A stretch of 64,000 nucleotides of DNA from an uncultured Psychrosphaera sp. (GCF_947500655.1 NZ_CANMSK010000003.1:124001-188000), one strand, 5' to 3'; counted from the first letter of the stretch, positions 17,596-25,753 are shown. The notes: a model not told the origin generated them from the sequence alone. Translations and numbers: made by a program.

Positions 17596-18057
17596 ATGTT
17601 TAAGTTAATTGGTTTATTTATTTGTATCGCATCTATCGCGGTTGTTATGAAGGCTGGAGGCGGTTTTAACATGTATGTTAATTTGCCTACATTGCTTTTA
17701 TTATTTGGTATTACGTTAGCGGGTACTATTGTAGGTTACGGAAAACAAACGATTTATTACTTTATGTTAGCCGGTAAAAAGCAAATACCGTCGAAAGACT
17801 TATTGCCAGCGTTAAACTTTTTTAATTACATTTCTAGACTAACACTATATTCAGGTATTTGTGCTTTCTTCATTAGCGCTGTTGTTATATTAGTTAATTT
17901 TACCGATGTAAAAATGTTAGGTCCGGCGATTGCGATCACACTGCTTAATATTATTTATGGGTTGGTCTTCTCTTTTATCATCATACAACCTATTAAACAT
18001 GGCATTTTACTTAACCGCTTAAGTGTTGATTCTGCCACCGAGAAAAAAGGGAAGTAA
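17596..18057 (+). CDS. Compact MotA-like membrane protein, copy 1
   Basis: A 153-residue protein with four membrane helices at about 2-18, 29-48, 84-105 and 112-134. The pattern copies the MotA stator: an N-terminal GGGFNMYVNLPTLLLLFG like MotA's GG-x-DPPSL stretch, and a last pair reading KMLGPAIAITLLNIIYGLVF, close to MotA's GPAMAVALLTTFYG. The large cytoplasmic domain that touches the flagellar rotor is reduced to about 30 residues. I start at the ATG after GAGGAG. It overlaps by one base with, or abuts, a second copy. No motB-type gene is present. An ion-channel role is inferred from similarity only. Confidence 0.6.
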   Translation: MFKLIGLFICIASIAVVMKAGGGFNMYVNLPTLLLLFGITLAGTIVGYGKQTIYYFMLAGKKQIPSKDLLPALNFFNYISRLTLYSGICAFFISAVVILVNFTDVKMLGPAIAITLLNIIYGLVFSFIIIQPIKHGILLNRLSVDSATEKKGK

Positions 18058-18058
18058 T

Positions 18059-18610
18059 ATGAATAAATTCATTGGATATTTACTATTTATTGCAACCTTT
18101 GCCGGTGTAATATTTCTAACAGGCTACAGCGAATTTTTCATTGACCGATTTAGCTTACTGCTTATCTTTGGCATGGTGTTTGGTGTTATGTTTTTAAGTT
18201 ATGGCATTCATGCATTTAGTGCTTTTAAATATATTTCGCGTCCTGTGACTTCACAAAAAGAATTCTTTTTAGCGGTATCGTTTTTTGATCATCTTTCAAA
18301 CACTGCGATTATCGCAGGTATTTTAGGAACTTTACTCAGTCAATTAGCTATGCTGTCAAACGTCACAACTACGGCCGAAATATACTCGGGCACCGGAGCT
18401 AGCCTAGTTAGTTTTCTTTATGGTTACTTAGTATCTAAGTTGATTTTTGAACCGTTAAAACAGAACGTGATCAGAAATGCAAAAATCGGCAATATAAACG
18501 GATTAATCCAATTGCACATAGATCAAAATAATTCCATGCCGAATACTTTTGTACTTATGGGATTTGCAGCCGTAGTCGGCAACTTTGTGATTTTAATTAG
18601 TTCTTTCTAG
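18059..18610 (+). CDS. Compact MotA-like membrane protein, copy 2
   Basis: A 183-residue paralogue-like partner of the preceding gene, beginning one base after its stop at ATG 18059. Four helices lie at about 5-22, 28-48, 80-105 and 118-135. They include a MotA-like IAGILGTLLSQLAMLSN (compare MotA's GLLGTLIGMVQML) and GTGASLVSFLYGYLVSKLIFEPL, matching MotA's last helix. It has an extra hydrophobic C-terminal segment (FVLMGFAAVVGNFVILISSF), so there may be a fifth helix. The pair could make a hetero-oligomeric channel. Function unproven. Confidence 0.6.
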   Translation: MNKFIGYLLFIATFAGVIFLTGYSEFFIDRFSLLLIFGMVFGVMFLSYGIHAFSAFKYISRPVTSQKEFFLAVSFFDHLSNTAIIAGILGTLLSQLAMLSNVTTTAEIYSGTGASLVSFLYGYLVSKLIFEPLKQNVIRNAKIGNINGLIQLHIDQNNSMPNTFVLMGFAAVVGNFVILISSF

Positions 18611-18640
18611 GCTCGATAAATCTGCCTATAAAAAAACATA

Positions 18641-18676
18641 AAAAAACGCCGTTAGTAACACTACCGGCGTTTTTTG
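18641..18676. terminator. Bidirectional terminator between MotA-like pair and regulator
   Basis: An 11-bp stem (AAAAAACGCCG 18641-18651 / CGGCGTTTTTT 18665-18675) lies between converging genes. Confidence 0.88.
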
Positions 18677-18701
18677 TTATCTAGCATAAGTAAAAAACGA
18701 G

Positions 18702-19355
18702 TTACGCTTCAATCAAGCCCACGCGAATAGAGAATCTTACAAGGCCAGCAACGTCTCTTATACTTAATCTGTCCATAATATTAGCTCTGTGTGCTTCTAT
18801 GGTTTTTACGCTTAAAAATAATTTTTCGGCAATATCTTTAGTGGAATGACCTTCCGCAATTAACTGTAATATATTGCGTTGACGAGAGGTTAATATATCT
18901 AACGCATCAATAGCGCCATCTTCACTGCTGTTGATCTTAGCAATGATATTTTGATCTATATCTGGGCTAATATACATGTTGCCATCAATTATATCTTTCA
19001 ACCCATCTTGCAGTTCATCTACAGCAGCGTCTTTAAGCATATAGCCGTCAGCTCCGGCTTTTAATGCTCTGATCACATAAGGCTCATTATTATAATGAGA
19101 TAACATTAAGACTTTGATTTCCGGAAATTGACTTTTTATTATATCAACAGCCTCAAGTCCGTTCATCTCAGGCATAGAAACATCCATAACGATGAGTTCT
19201 GGTTGAGTTTTCTTTACAAAATTAACCGCTTCTCTGCCATTAGCCGCTTGATATATTCGGTCTTTATCAATAAATGAAAAGTTCTGGGTCAAGCTGATCA
19301 AGCCTTGTCGTAACAAGGTGTGATCGTCTGCAAATAAAATACTGTACTTATTCAT
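18702..19355 (-). CDS. NarL/LuxR-family response regulator
   Basis: A 217-residue cytoplasmic transcription factor. The receiver domain (1-120) has the acidic pair D10/D11, phosphoacceptor D58 in IVMDVSMPEMNG, and the conserved Lys in MLKDAA near 110. The LuxR-type helix-turn-helix covers about 152-210 (LTSRQRNILQLIAEG then TKDIAEKLFLSVKTIEAHRANI). It is the last gene of a kinase-PAS-regulator operon, nine bases after the PAS gene, with AAGG before the ATG. I do not think it is GacA/UvrY, because that gene is normally followed by uvrC and this one is paired with its own kinase. Targets are unknown. Confidence 0.92.
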   Translation of the reverse strand: MNKYSILFADDHTLLRQGLISLTQNFSFIDKDRIYQAANGREAVNFVKKTQPELIVMDVSMPEMNGLEAVDIIKSQFPEIKVLMLSHYNNEPYVIRALKAGADGYMLKDAAVDELQDGLKDIIDGNMYISPDIDQNIIAKINSSEDGAIDALDILTSRQRNILQLIAEGHSTKDIAEKLFLSVKTIEAHRANIMDRLSIRDVAGLVRFSIRVGLIEA

Positions 19356-19364
19356 AAAAAAACC

Positions 19365-20201
19365 TTAATTGTTTAATGCTGCTTCTGCATTTTTTAGACG
19401 ATGTTCTAATTCACTGATCAAACGAACTAAATTCTCATGTTCTTGTTTAATAGAACTAATATCTCTCATACTCGATACTAATCGTTTGGCTTTACCTTTA
19501 TCATCACGCTCAATAACACAACCGCGTTCAACTAACCAAATCCAGTCTCGGTCTTTACATAAAATACGGTATTCAATCTCATAGTTATTTTTACCACCTT
19601 GCATTAATGATTCAAAATGCGCTAAGAAAACACTTTTATCGTCAGGGTGTAAAGTCTCAATAAAGTCTTCTGACTGGAAATATACTTTATCCGACAAACC
19701 TATAGTGGCATTTTTATTAATGCGGTTAATCGTATTGTTGGCAATATCGCAGTCTAAAACTTCATCCCCTGTGGCTAACGAGGATATGCTCAATACTTGC
19801 TGTTGAATTTTCATTCGTTCGTAATAAGCTCGTCGGCGTTTGTTTAAAGCTGATTGGTAATAAAGGTAAATCCCGACAAAAATAACAACGAGCAATATAT
19901 AACTAACACCAACAAACTGTTGCCAAAGGCTTTTAGACTCTGTATTTGCTTTAGCAATAACGGCTTTATAAGGCTTAGCATTGATAGATACCATTCCAAT
20001 ATTACTTGGTGCATCAATTCTTGTTAACTTATCGTTGTTTAATAACCAAGTACCCGTATCTGTAATAAGGTAAACATCACCATTAACCGATTCAACTAAT
20101 TTATAAACTTGAGTAAATGCTATCGATTCATTTTCTATCGAGAGTAATTCTGCACTAAACACTAAACTAACACATAATAATACGTTAAATAGCTTCATCA
20201 T
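19365..20201 (-). CDS. Membrane-anchored PAS protein without kinase domain
   Basis: A 278-residue protein between a histidine kinase and its regulator. A signal peptide or first helix (about 1-20) leads to a short periplasmic stretch whose GDVYLITDTGTWLLNNDKL (about 37-55) resembles one blade of the two-component propeller repeats. A transmembrane helix lies near 95-115. A PAS_3-type domain with a PAC tail (about 150-255: DDKSVFLAHFE, YEIEYRILCKDRDWIWLVERG) and a terminal coiled coil follow. No output domain is present. The start overlaps the kinase stop by 17 bases; GGAGG precedes two adjacent ATGs and the second (20198) has better spacing. It is probably an accessory sensor for the system. 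Confidence 0.75.
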   Translation of the reverse strand: MMKLFNVLLCVSLVFSAELLSIENESIAFTQVYKLVESVNGDVYLITDTGTWLLNNDKLTRIDAPSNIGMVSINAKPYKAVIAKANTESKSLWQQFVGVSYILLVVIFVGIYLYYQSALNKRRRAYYERMKIQQQVLSISSLATGDEVLDCDIANNTINRINKNATIGLSDKVYFQSEDFIETLHPDDKSVFLAHFESLMQGGKNNYEIEYRILCKDRDWIWLVERGCVIERDDKGKAKRLVSSMRDISSIKQEHENLVRLISELEHRLKNAEAALNN

Positions 20202-21966
20202 TTACCTCCACACCAAACGAACCACCATCTAATACATGATCTAAAACAGGCACTCTTAATTCAATTAAAGTCCCCTCTTCTGGTGTCGATGTAATTTCAA
20301 TTAAACCATTTATTAAAAATGCTCTTTCTTTAATACCTAATAGACCTAAACTTTGACCTTTAATTGCACTGTTTATTTTAGAGCTAACATCAAAACCAAC
20401 CCCATTATCTTCAATTGTTAACTGTAAATAGTTATGTTCAATCGTACAGCGAATGGTAACTAAATCTGCATGAGAATATTTATGAATATTGGTAAATGCT
20501 TCCTGTGCAATCCTAAATACAGAGATTTCAAACTTATCATTAAATCTAGGTAATGCTGGCATTATGTCACTGACAATAGCCAGTTGACTGAACTTTCTTT
20601 GTCGGTCAGTTAACCAATCTAATGCTGCAGACAGTCCCATATCGTCCAAAATAGAAGGTCTTAAATTTAGAGATAGATTTCTAACCTTATCGATAAGTTC
20701 AGATAAAACGGATGTGATTAGTTCTTTATCTGGTTCTGGTAATTGGTGCTGAATTTTCAACAAGGTTAAACTCTGGCCAATTTCATCGTGTAGTTCTTTC
20801 GCAAAATAACGTCTTTCATCTTCTTGTTTGTCTATTAAGTTAAATGAAAGTCTTTCTAACTTTTCTCTAATTGTGTGTTCATTGGTCTGCAATGCAATTT
20901 TTTCTGCTAAATCTAAAAACCAAGCTTGATGGTAGCGTTCACCATTAATATCAATAACTTTAAACTCAACCCCCACAGAGATAACATTGCCATTATCACC
21001 AATAATAACCGTTTCACCCGACCAATAACCTTGGTTTGATAATGCTTTAGAGATTGTTTCAAATAACGGATGAGTATGTAGAGGATGTTTTACTTTATCT
21101 AACCGAGTCCCCTCAGTTATGCCAAATAATTTTTTAAATGCATCATTAATAAAACGAATTTCATTATGTTCTGTACAATAAAAATAGGCATTTTTTGAGG
21201 AGTTTAATCCAGTCGATAATAACGTCCAATCTCCAGCAAAGTATTTATCTACTTTAACAATTAAGCTTATTACTACCAAAACAAACAGCAGTTGTAATAA
21301 AGTCACTGCAGACCATAAAATAGCATTTTCAGCTGCAACTAAACCAAGAAAACCACTAAACATAATTAACACTGGTAGCAATTCAAATTCAGAGTATTGG
21401 GTTAATTTAAACTGAATTCTCATTAAGCTTACCGCTAACAATATTGAACAGCTAAATGCACTAAACACCATCATTAGCGATAAGTCGGAGTGCAACACCT
21501 CAGTTGTGCTTGTCCATTCGTAAGTGTAAGCAATAAACAGAAAAAAGCTCAGGCTTAATAAGGTGATCACAATTAAGTCAGCTAGACGCTTAGATAAAAA
21601 AGTAAGATATAAATTTAAATACAGCAGGCAAGTGACAAATAAATTAATGCCAATAACCATAGACCAACTTGTTTGATCATGGCTGAAAAACAAATACAGG
21701 CCTTCAATTGCTTGCAGTAATAGAACAAATCCTATTTGCCATGTTTTAAATAGACTAAACAGAGCCATAGCTGCCAAGCTATAGCGAATAAATAACCAAT
21801 ATAAAAATACAGAACTACATACTAGCCCTTTCATCAAACTAATAGCTTGATGAGTATTTAAACTCGTAACATCAAGGTGAATAAATTGAGCAGTAATTAA
21901 ACTACCAATAAAAATCAAAAATGAGAATATTAATGAAGCATGTAATACAATTCTAGACTTAATCAA
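20185..21966 (-). CDS. Sensor histidine kinase (HisKA_3 / NarX type) with PAS domain
   Basis: A 593-residue inner-membrane kinase. Eight or so hydrophobic helices fill residues 8-240, followed by a PAS domain (about 255-355), a dimerisation/phosphoacceptor helix with H393 in KELHDEIGQ, and the HATPase domain with N493 (FTNIHKYSHA), D520-x-G (IEDNGVGF) and the GLLGIKERA lid. It should phosphorylate the downstream LuxR-type regulator. Translation starts at TTG 21966, preceded by AAGGAA eight bases upstream; no better ATG is available. It overlaps the PAS gene by 17 bases. The ligand sensed by the membrane part is unknown. Confidence 0.9.
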   Translation of the reverse strand: MIKSRIVLHASLIFSFLIFIGSLITAQFIHLDVTSLNTHQAISLMKGLVCSSVFLYWLFIRYSLAAMALFSLFKTWQIGFVLLLQAIEGLYLFFSHDQTSWSMVIGINLFVTCLLYLNLYLTFLSKRLADLIVITLLSLSFFLFIAYTYEWTSTTEVLHSDLSLMMVFSAFSCSILLAVSLMRIQFKLTQYSEFELLPVLIMFSGFLGLVAAENAILWSAVTLLQLLFVLVVISLIVKVDKYFAGDWTLLSTGLNSSKNAYFYCTEHNEIRFINDAFKKLFGITEGTRLDKVKHPLHTHPLFETISKALSNQGYWSGETVIIGDNGNVISVGVEFKVIDINGERYHQAWFLDLAEKIALQTNEHTIREKLERLSFNLIDKQEDERRYFAKELHDEIGQSLTLLKIQHQLPEPDKELITSVLSELIDKVRNLSLNLRPSILDDMGLSAALDWLTDRQRKFSQLAIVSDIMPALPRFNDKFEISVFRIAQEAFTNIHKYSHADLVTIRCTIEHNYLQLTIEDNGVGFDVSSKINSAIKGQSLGLLGIKERAFLINGLIEITSTPEEGTLIELRVPVLDHVLDGGSFGVEVNDEAI

Positions 21967-21991
21967 AAAAACAATTCCTTTATGGCTCTCG

Positions 21992-22369
21992 TTACTCAGC
22001 TCTAAAATCAGACCAAGCTATTAAAAGCTCAATTAGATCAGCTTTGCCACACTCCGACTGAAAATCCCACTCGACATCAGATAAACTTTGTTCGGATTCA
22101 ATTAGTTTATCCTGCTCAGTTTTAGTTTCAAGTTGACTAGCATGGATTATAGTTAATTCATCGTTATCAACTTCAATACACCATTCTGTAAATTGAATAA
22201 CACCATCTTTTTTTGTTTCTAGTACATCAACTAAATCATTTAATTTTTCAGGTGCATTGCTCACATCGCCAAATTCGGTATTTAAAAAACGACCAACAGC
22301 AAATTGCTCACCGACAACTTCAACTGTGTGTATTTTAGTATTTGTATCTAAGATAAATTCGTAGTCCAA
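21992..22369 (-). CDS. yacL: YacL-family protein (UPF0231)
   Basis: A 125-residue acidic cytoplasmic protein. It begins MDYEF, as E. coli YacL does, and shares the family layout: an N-terminal strand region with VVGEQFAVGRFLNTEFGD, a WCIEVDNDELTIIHASQLE core (about 63-81), and an acidic C-terminus ending in a helix (LIELLIAWSDFRAE). The start codon is TTG, supported both by the conserved MDYEF beginning and by AAGGAA upstream. It lies 25 bases before the kinase gene on the same strand and could be the first gene of that operon. Function unknown. Confidence 0.82.
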   Translation of the reverse strand: MDYEFILDTNTKIHTVEVVGEQFAVGRFLNTEFGDVSNAPEKLNDLVDVLETKKDGVIQFTEWCIEVDNDELTIIHASQLETKTEQDKLIESEQSLSDVEWDFQSECGKADLIELLIAWSDFRAE

Positions 22370-22504
22370 ATCAATTCCTTTGCAATTTATAATAAATTAG
22401 TTAATGTAATTAATATTTATTAGAGCATATTGTATAGAGCGCGCTCTGTATACGACTTATAGTAAAATGATGCTAGATATTTTATATCCAATCTCTAACT
22501 ACCT

Positions 22505-22522
22505 TGTGAGATATATCTTACA
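22505..22522. promoter_or_regulatory. GacA/UvrY-type upstream activating sequence of csrB
   Basis: The 18-bp site TGTGAGATATATCTTACA matches the known GacA/UvrY box (TGTAAG-N6-CTTACA) with one change. Its centre is about 177 bases before the predicted start of the CsrB-type RNA, the distance at which such boxes normally lie. Confidence 0.8.
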
Positions 22523-22655
22523 TTCAATAGGGATAACGCTGCGATTAAACAATATTTCTACTTAATAAAAACAGCAACCCCATGTTTTTAATGCGCTTTT
22601 GTTAAAAAATACATTTATTACATCTGTAAAACATCTACTTTTATCTAATTTCAAT

Positions 22656-22684
22656 CTACTTCCTATCTGAAAATTACGTACTAT
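22656..22684 (+). promoter_or_regulatory. Predicted csrB promoter
   Basis: A TACTAT -10 element (22679-22684) is preceded at 17 bp by a poor -35 (CTACTT). The weak -35 fits an activator-dependent promoter served by the upstream GacA-type box. Transcription should start near 22691. Confidence 0.55.
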
Positions 22685-22690
22685 AGTTCC

Positions 22691-23058
22691 ATCTTAACGA
22701 CGAGACTGCTAAACGACTTAGCAAACATGGATTGGAATCGCTGGATGCGAAAACGGATTTAATTAGGAAAAGCAGGAGCTTTTTGACAGGGAAATAGGAT
22801 AAAAGGGACAAGGATCGCATGATGCGAAAAGGATAGGCGAGTATTACGCCAAACCAGATTCAAGGAAAAAAGGAAAGGACTGGCTGGATGCCATAGGGAT
22901 GATAAAGGAAAGCGGGAAGCTTGTTGCAAGGAAAGGGAAAAAAGGAAGGAAAGTCTAGGGATTGGGCAGCATGGAGCAAAAAGGAAGAACATACAGATGG
23001 ATTTGTTTGGTAGGATGCCAAAAGGAATATAAAAAAAGTAGCTCAGGCTACTTTTTTT
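22691..23058 (+). ncRNA. csrB: CsrB/RsmB-type CsrA-sequestering RNA
   Basis: A non-coding RNA of about 368 bases, extremely purine-rich on the plus strand, with about 28 GGA triplets by hand count (mostly AGGA, GGGA or TGGAT). Several sit in short hairpin loops: TCGC-TGGAT-GCGA (22738-22750), TGGC-TGGAT-GCCA (22881-22893) and TTTGG-TAGGATG-CCAAA (23006-23022). GGA in loops is the binding site of the translational repressor CsrA/RsmA, so the RNA should titrate that protein. It ends in a strong terminator and has a GacA-type box upstream. The 5' end is predicted. The antisense reading frame over 22759-22992 is a composition artefact. Whether a second copy exists elsewhere in the genome cannot be seen. 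Confidence 0.88.
23031..23058. terminator. csrB terminator
   Basis: A 12-bp perfect stem (AAAAAAAGTAGC 23031-23042 / GCTACTTTTTTT 23047-23058) with a TCAG loop. It ends csrB and, read on the other strand, could end the convergent BMT5-like gene. Confidence 0.92.
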
Positions 23059-23113
23059 ATGCCTGTAATTTAAAAGTTTATATTCACTTCTTTAGTCACC
23101 GAATCGAAGACAA

Positions 23114-23968
23114 CTATAGGCTCAGTAAGTAACCCTGCCACTGAACTTCATATTCACTCATACGTTTATGCTTTTTGCCTGCTAGGTGACTTATTTTCTC
23201 TTGTTCCGTTTCAAATGGTCCTGCATGGCAAATGTCACAACCTAGTTCACCAAATAAAGTCGGTAACGGGTTCATGGTAGGTAATAACTCTAACGCGACA
23301 TCTCTGTTTTTATTTGACGTCCAAACATAAGTTAAAGATGCGGTATCTTTTACATGTTTATCTCTATCCACATTCCTAATTTTATAACCTGGGAATTGTT
23401 CAATTACAAAAGGCATAGTTCCAACACAACTAAACTCAGGGAGTTGTGTTAAAGAGCTCTTTGTTAGCGAATACTCAATATCCCATTCTGTATAAGGTTT
23501 GACGTCTTTGGAGCTTATATAGGCTAACTGAGCACCATCTTCTGCTAGTAAATAATCAAAGCTGTTAACTAAAAACAACCTTAGCAACCTTCTGTTTATT
23601 GTATTTATACTTAGGGGAAGTTCATCTGCTTGTGTATGTTGTTGAAATTCATTTTGGCTAGTAAAGTTCGGCACTAGAGGAAATTGAAAAATAACTAAAT
23701 CGTATTCTTTAGTTAATTGGTGAATGTTATCTGAATTAGTGATATCAAATTCTGTTATTACCTGACAATCAACCAAGCTTAATGCTCCATCTCTTTGCTG
23801 TTGTAGGTAATCTAAGTTTTCACTGCCATATTTGTTGGTTAACTCAGTTACCGAGTCCAATACAGTAGCTGTAAGCTTTTTAGGTTGGAAATTGTCAAAT
23901 ATAGATCGAGAAAAAGATAAATCTCCATCTCCGATAGTTAAAACTGACCATTCCTTATTAATTACCAT
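23114..23968 (-). CDS. BMT5-like (DUF2431) methyltransferase-fold protein with U1-type zinc finger
   Basis: A 284-residue protein. Residues about 6-225 match the BMT5/DUF2431 Rossmann domain of eukaryotic 25S rRNA uridine-N3 methyltransferases: the SAM loop TIGDGDLSFS (near 11-20), ATVLDSVTELTNKYG, DLVIFQFP (near 90) and a late KPYTEWDI. The C-terminus holds C244-x2-C247-x13-H261-x5-H267 with SHLAGKKHKRM, the pattern of U1/matrin-type C2H2 fingers that bind RNA. I start at ATG 23968; the frame is open upstream but those residues precede the conserved TIGDGD region unnaturally. RNA modification is a reasonable guess, not shown. The gene lies between csrB and amtB on the minus strand. Confidence 0.75.
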   Translation of the reverse strand: MVINKEWSVLTIGDGDLSFSRSIFDNFQPKKLTATVLDSVTELTNKYGSENLDYLQQQRDGALSLVDCQVITEFDITNSDNIHQLTKEYDLVIFQFPLVPNFTSQNEFQQHTQADELPLSINTINRRLLRLFLVNSFDYLLAEDGAQLAYISSKDVKPYTEWDIEYSLTKSSLTQLPEFSCVGTMPFVIEQFPGYKIRNVDRDKHVKDTASLTYVWTSNKNRDVALELLPTMNPLPTLFGELGCDICHAGPFETEQEKISHLAGKKHKRMSEYEVQWQGYLLSL

Positions 23969-24042
23969 TTTGTTAATTACCGCTACTCTATTTATACAAT
24001 TGGTATTATGCCTACTTATGGTAGTAAACGACAGATACAAAA

Positions 24043-24063
24043 AAGCCGTCACAAGGACGGCTT
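24043..24063 (-). terminator. Intrinsic terminator after amtB
   Basis: An 8-bp stem (AAGCCGTC 24043-24050 / GACGGCTT 24056-24063) is followed by a T run on the minus strand, 26 bases past amtB. Confidence 0.85.
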
Positions 24064-24088
24064 ATTTAAAATACTAAACTAATTAGTA

Positions 24089-25360
24089 TTAGTTATTTGC
24101 ATTAACAAATTCTGGATAAGCTTCTATGCCACATTCAGAACGGTCAACACCTTCGTATTCTTGCTCTTCTGTAACACGAATACCAATCACTGCTTTAAGA
24201 ATTGCCCAAACGATAAAGCTTGTTCCAAATACCCAAACAAAGATTGTTGCAGCACCAATTAACTGACCAGAGAATGAAGAACCGTCATTTGTTAATGGTA
24301 CTAATAATAAACCTAATAAACCAACAACACCGTGCACTGAGATAGCGCCCACAGGATCATCAATTTTCAATTTATCTAATGCTAAAATTGAACCTACAAC
24401 TAACAATCCACCTAGAGCACCAAATAATGTTGCTTCTAGAGCCGTTGGAGTTGAAGGTTCAGCTGTAATTGCAACTAGACCTGCTAGAGCACCATTAAGC
24501 GCCATAGTTAAATCAGCTTTCTTGAATAATATTGCACTTAATACTAAAGCGGCAATTGAACCACCAGCAGCAGCAGCGTTAGTGTTTAAAAATACCATAG
24601 CAACAGAGTTTGCGTTACCGATGTCACCAAGTTTTAACACTGAGCCACCGTTAAAGCCAAACCAGCCCATCCATAAAATGAACGTACCTAATGTTGCCAT
24701 TGGCATGTTTGCACCAGGGATAGCGTTTACTTTACCGTCTTTAGTATATTTACCCTTACGAGCACCTAACAACAATACACCAGCCAATGCTGCAGAAGCA
24801 CCTGCCATGTGAACAATACCAGAACCAGCAAAGTCAGAGAATCCTAAGTCACCAAGAGTATACATACCAAATACAGAAGCACCGTTCCAAGTCCAAGCAC
24901 CTTCCATAGGGTAAATGAAACCAGTCATAACAACAGCAAATGCTAAGAATGCCCAAAGTTTCATACGTTCAGCAACCGCACCTGAAACAATTGACATAGC
25001 CGTTGCAACAAATACAACTTGGAAGAAGAAGTCAGAAGCTCCTGAGTAGATAGAGCCACCAACAAAACCGTCTTCACGAGCAGCAAACTCACCAAGCGTT
25101 GCTTCAACGTCTACGGTTTCAATTCCCGCTAAGAACAGGCTACCGTCATACATAATTGAATAACCAACAATTAAGTACATAGTGCAAGATATAGCGTATA
25201 AGGCTACATTTTTAGTAAGAATTTCTGTTGTGTTTTTAGCACGAACTAAACCAGCTTCTAACATTGAGAAACCAGCTGCCATCCACATAACCAATGCACC
25301 ACAAACTAAAAAGTAGAATGTGTCCATTGCATATTGGAGGTGAAATATATTTTGTTCCAT
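24089..25360 (-). CDS. amtB: Ammonium transporter AmtB
   Basis: A 423-residue trimeric ammonium channel of the inner membrane with eleven helices. It has the family blocks MWMAAGFSMLEAGLVRAKN (about 25-43), GSGIVHMAGASAAL (first pore histidine) and ISVHGVVGLLG (second pore histidine). There is no clear cleavable signal peptide. I start at ATG 25360, which follows AGGAG; the frame is open 12 codons further but without a ribosome site. It sits ten bases downstream of glnK, so the two form the usual glnK-amtB operon in which GlnK blocks the channel when nitrogen is ample. Confidence 0.97.
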   Translation of the reverse strand: MEQNIFHLQYAMDTFYFLVCGALVMWMAAGFSMLEAGLVRAKNTTEILTKNVALYAISCTMYLIVGYSIMYDGSLFLAGIETVDVEATLGEFAAREDGFVGGSIYSGASDFFFQVVFVATAMSIVSGAVAERMKLWAFLAFAVVMTGFIYPMEGAWTWNGASVFGMYTLGDLGFSDFAGSGIVHMAGASAALAGVLLLGARKGKYTKDGKVNAIPGANMPMATLGTFILWMGWFGFNGGSVLKLGDIGNANSVAMVFLNTNAAAAGGSIAALVLSAILFKKADLTMALNGALAGLVAITAEPSTPTALEATLFGALGGLLVVGSILALDKLKIDDPVGAISVHGVVGLLGLLLVPLTNDGSSFSGQLIGAATIFVWVFGTSFIVWAILKAVIGIRVTEEQEYEGVDRSECGIEAYPEFVNANN

Positions 25361-25370
25361 TGTTATTCTC

Positions 25371-25709
25371 CTATATCGCTTCGTCGTCAGTTTCACCAGT
25401 ACGTATACGTACGGCTTGAGCTAGCTCTACTACAAATATTTTACCGTCACCGATTTTCCCAGTGTTGGCGGCTTCAGCGATTACTTCAACTAAACGCTCA
25501 GCATTTTCATCTGATGTAGCAATTTCTAGTTTTACTTTTGGTAGGAAATCTACTTGATATTCCGCACCACGATATAGTTCTGTATGACCTTTTTGACGAC
25601 CAAAACCTTTAACTTCAGTTACTGTAAGTCCTTCAACACCTACTTCACTGATGGCTTCGCGTACATCATCAAGTTTAAATGGCTTGATTATGGCTGTTAC
25701 CAGTTTCAT
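25371..25709 (-). CDS. glnK: Nitrogen regulatory PII protein GlnK
   Basis: A 112-residue PII signalling protein that senses 2-oxoglutarate and ADP/ATP and gates AmtB. It has the conserved start [20 protein letters not shown], the T-loop with uridylylation site Y51 in [13 protein letters not shown], the B-loop [11 protein letters not shown] and C-terminal [12 protein letters not shown]. Every residue expected of a functional PII protein appears present. It is the first gene of the glnK-amtB operon. A sigma-54-like element and two NtrC-type boxes lie upstream, which fits induction under nitrogen limitation. Confidence 0.97.
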   Translation of the reverse strand: MKLVTAIIKPFKLDDVREAISEVGVEGLTVTEVKGFGRQKGHTELYRGAEYQVDFLPKVKLEIATSDENAERLVEVIAEAANTGKIGDGKIFVVELAQAVRIRTGETDDEAI

Positions 25710-25753
25710 TGTTATTCCTTAGTCTATTGTTTTTCTTATCGGTGATATCTAAA

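Noticed and set aside
18702..19355. Response regulator considered as GacA/UvrY, the activator of csrB
   Set aside because: It is the last gene of an operon with its own NarX-type kinase, and uvrC, the usual gacA neighbour, is absent.
22759..22992. Antisense 77-codon open frame (rich in Phe, Ser, Leu, Pro)
   Set aside because: It is the mirror of the GGA-rich CsrB RNA. The residue mix comes from TCC/CCT/TTT triplets, there is no ribosome site and no known motif.
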